Of a stretch of DNA of 6,472 bases, positions 6,301-6,472 are shown in pieces. The stretch spans positions 1 through 6,472 of the forward strand of contig CANPXA010000103.1 of the NCBI GenBank assembly GCA_947585525.1, written 5' to 3'. Source of the stretch: an uncultured Akkermansia sp. (lineage in GTDB: Bacteria; Verrucomicrobiota; Verrucomicrobiia; Verrucomicrobiales; Akkermansiaceae). The notes below the pieces were generated by a model, which saw only the letters and a list, made by a program, of their open reading frames with translations, was not told the DNA's origin and did no database searches. The position numbers and the translations under genes are program-made. Every line of letters begins with the position of its first letter. Position 1 is the first letter of the stretch.

Positions 6301-6463
6301 ATTTACGAGGTACGATTTACAAGGCGCCCGACGGCCCCGTGTGGGCGCACGCAAAGCGTGCGGTAAGACCGATTGGACAAAAAGCATAGCTTTTGCCCGA
6401 AGGGCGAAGCGCCGGTGGGGCGGCGTTGAGTCAATGTGGTGCCGACGAGTCAATTTACGATTT
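6301..6463. repeat. Short direct repeats bracketing the palindrome cluster
   Basis: ATTTACGA occurs at 6301-6308 and again at 6453-6460. TACGATTT occurs at 6311-6318 and again at 6456-6463. Nearer the right end GAGTCAAT occurs at 6428-6435 and 6447-6454. On the minus strand these read as AAATCGTA/TCGTAAAT units, a type of low-complexity repeat seen in intergenic DNA of several phyla (recollection). The copies lie on both sides of the hairpin cluster, which is consistent with an element boundary but short enough to arise by chance in part. Confidence 0.4.
6324..6413. repeat. Cluster of short nested palindromes
   Basis: Five inverted repeats follow each other or overlap. They are: GCGCCC (6324-6329) with GGGCGC (6343-6348), enclosing ACGG/CCGT; CGCACGC (6346-6352) with GCGTGCG (6356-6362), loop AAA; AAAAGC (6380-6385) with GCTTTT (6389-6394), loop ATA; GCCC (6395-6398) with GGGC (6402-6405), loop GAA; and GGCG (6403-6406) with CGCC (6410-6413), loop AAG. 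Four of them share a 3-nt loop, as does the 9-bp palindrome at 6279-6299. I see no coding sense on either strand. The cluster may be a REP/MITE-like non-coding element or a structured leader; copy number elsewhere in the genome is unknown. Confidence 0.6.
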
Positions 6464-6472
6464 GGATGCTAG

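Noticed and set aside
6279..6413. CRISPR array
   Set aside because: The palindromes differ in sequence and length, and there is no regularly spaced identical repeat with unique spacers.
6265..6453. Minus-strand 62-codon open frame upstream of the lipoprotein gene
   Set aside because: It lies almost wholly in the palindrome-rich repeat, has an Arg-rich composition typical of translated repeats and shows no domain.
5492..6472. Plus-strand 326-codon open frame running off the right edge
   Set aside because: It is antisense to the methyltransferase and lipoprotein genes and then crosses the palindrome cluster; its composition is Arg/Pro/Ser/His-rich without domains.

Overview
This 6.5 kb window is a bacterial chromosome segment of fairly high GC with every credible gene on the minus strand. 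The organism is not proven. The RHS-type protein on the left, with its acidic Cys-rich linker and a 'WNTWDGLANV'-type segment, recalls the large RHS/YD-repeat proteins of Akkermansia-like Verrucomicrobia. That is recollection, not a search result, and the other genes are found in many phyla.

Read right to left (5'->3' on the minus strand), the window starts with about 235 bp of non-coding DNA (6236-6472). It is crowded with short perfect palindromes, most with 3-nt loops, and has short direct repeats at its edges. A compact run of five genes follows: a small predicted lipoprotein (5807-6235); an RlmD/TrmA-family RNA m5U methyltransferase with a 4Fe-4S motif (4569-5795); a short MntR/DtxR-type metal-responsive repressor joined to it by a 4-bp ATGA overlap (4180-4572); a rhomboid intramembrane serine protease (3393-4148); and a PgpC-like HAD-IB phosphatase with an embedded hydrophobic segment (2759-3409). 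The gaps are 11, -4, 31 and -17 bp, so one transcript is likely.

A 272-bp AT-richer spacer (2487-2758) then separates this operon from the RHS gene. The spacer holds a good sigma70-type promoter facing the RHS gene and a coding-flavoured but start-less relic on the plus strand. The RHS gene (2486 down to 1) is open for 828 codons without interruption and runs off the left edge. Its N-terminus, Cys/Asp/Glu-rich linker, central domain and first YD motifs are here; the rest of the YD shell and the variable C-terminal tip are not.

Functionally, the five-gene run mixes translation maintenance (rRNA or tRNA methylation), metal sensing and membrane maintenance (rhomboid proteolysis, lipid-type phosphatase). 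The RHS gene is a separate accessory unit, probably a surface or interbacterial-competition polymorphic protein. The large plus-strand open frames opposite the RHS, rhomboid and methyltransferase genes are antisense shadows. I see no tRNA, rRNA, CRISPR array or intact mobile element.
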